A DNA stretch of 64,000 nt, taken from assembly GCA_916613615.1 (NCBI GenBank), contig OU744735.1, positions 39,629,468-39,693,467 of the forward strand, in the 5' to 3' direction. The DNA comes from Steromphala cineraria (Eukaryota > Mollusca > Gastropoda > Trochida > Trochidae). Below, one piece after another: positions 63,814 through 64,000 of the stretch (its first letter is position 1; each line of letters starts with the position of its first letter). The notes under the pieces are model-generated. The model did not search any database, was not told the DNA's origin, and saw only the letters and a program-made list of their open reading frames with translations. Made by a program: the position numbers and the translations under genes.

Positions 63814-64000
63814 ATGAAAAAGTGATATTTTGCCCTAGGGCAACATATGAAAAATATGAACCTCCGTATGACTGCCCTCGTAGGTAATAAACGTTGTTTT
63901 CCAATATATAACAGGTGCTTTGTAGTCAGGATATACTTAACTCATTTCAACCAAATGTATGCTTCAGATTCGAATTCACATCTTTTCCTCGCAAAGAAAA

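Overview
This is intron-rich, AT-rich eukaryotic nuclear DNA. The split, phase-matched exons, the EGF and C-type lectin modules, and the DIRS, BEL/Pao, Tc1 and Harbinger relics point to a lophotrochozoan. A mollusc is most likely, because the window also carries tail motifs of the kind seen in mollusc repeats (a CGTTAAAC tail ending in TCACTCACTC, and GGACGGACGCC-tailed repeats). No prokaryotic gene organisation, rRNA or CRISPR is present. The species assignment is inference.

Layout. 1-2490: non-coding with simple repeats. 2494-5118: decayed BEL/Pao retrotransposon. 7886-12991: a nearly complete DIRS-type (tyrosine recombinase) retrotransposon with split inverted repeats and an internal complementary region, followed by a second partial copy (13327-17280). 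That copy is split by a 2366-bp inverted-repeat DNA transposon (13783-16148) with perfect 117-bp ends and a 5-bp target duplication, which itself contains a 428-bp element with its own 5-bp duplication. 18671-25600: small DNA transposons, a broken Tc1 element, a tRNA-derived SINE and minisatellites. 26984-31398: a second, gutted DIRS-type element on the minus strand, interrupted by a 1.57-kb PIF/Harbinger-like element.

31880-58395 is dominated by one minus-strand host gene whose promoter, exon boundaries, reading phases and stop I could trace by eye. It has a TATA box and initiator, then a 31-exon coding sequence totalling 4695 nt (1564 residues). The predicted secreted protein has a signal peptide, a Ser/Gly/Pro-rich stretch, a PAN/apple-like domain, 26 EGF-like domains and two C-type lectin-like domains (CTLDs). 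Twenty-four of the EGF domains come from a tandem array of near-identical 120-bp exons with a period of about 308 bp. Both CTLDs carry tyrosine-rich insertions. All internal introns are phase 1. The protein may be an extracellular matrix, adhesive or recognition protein; this is inferred from domain content only.

The introns of this gene hold another BEL/Pao relic, a Tc1 relic, several miniature transposons and a perfect 108-bp palindrome. 58400-64000 has no recognisable gene but contains foldback elements, a direct duplication with an interpretable empty insertion site, and three perfect CRE palindromes within 52 bp.
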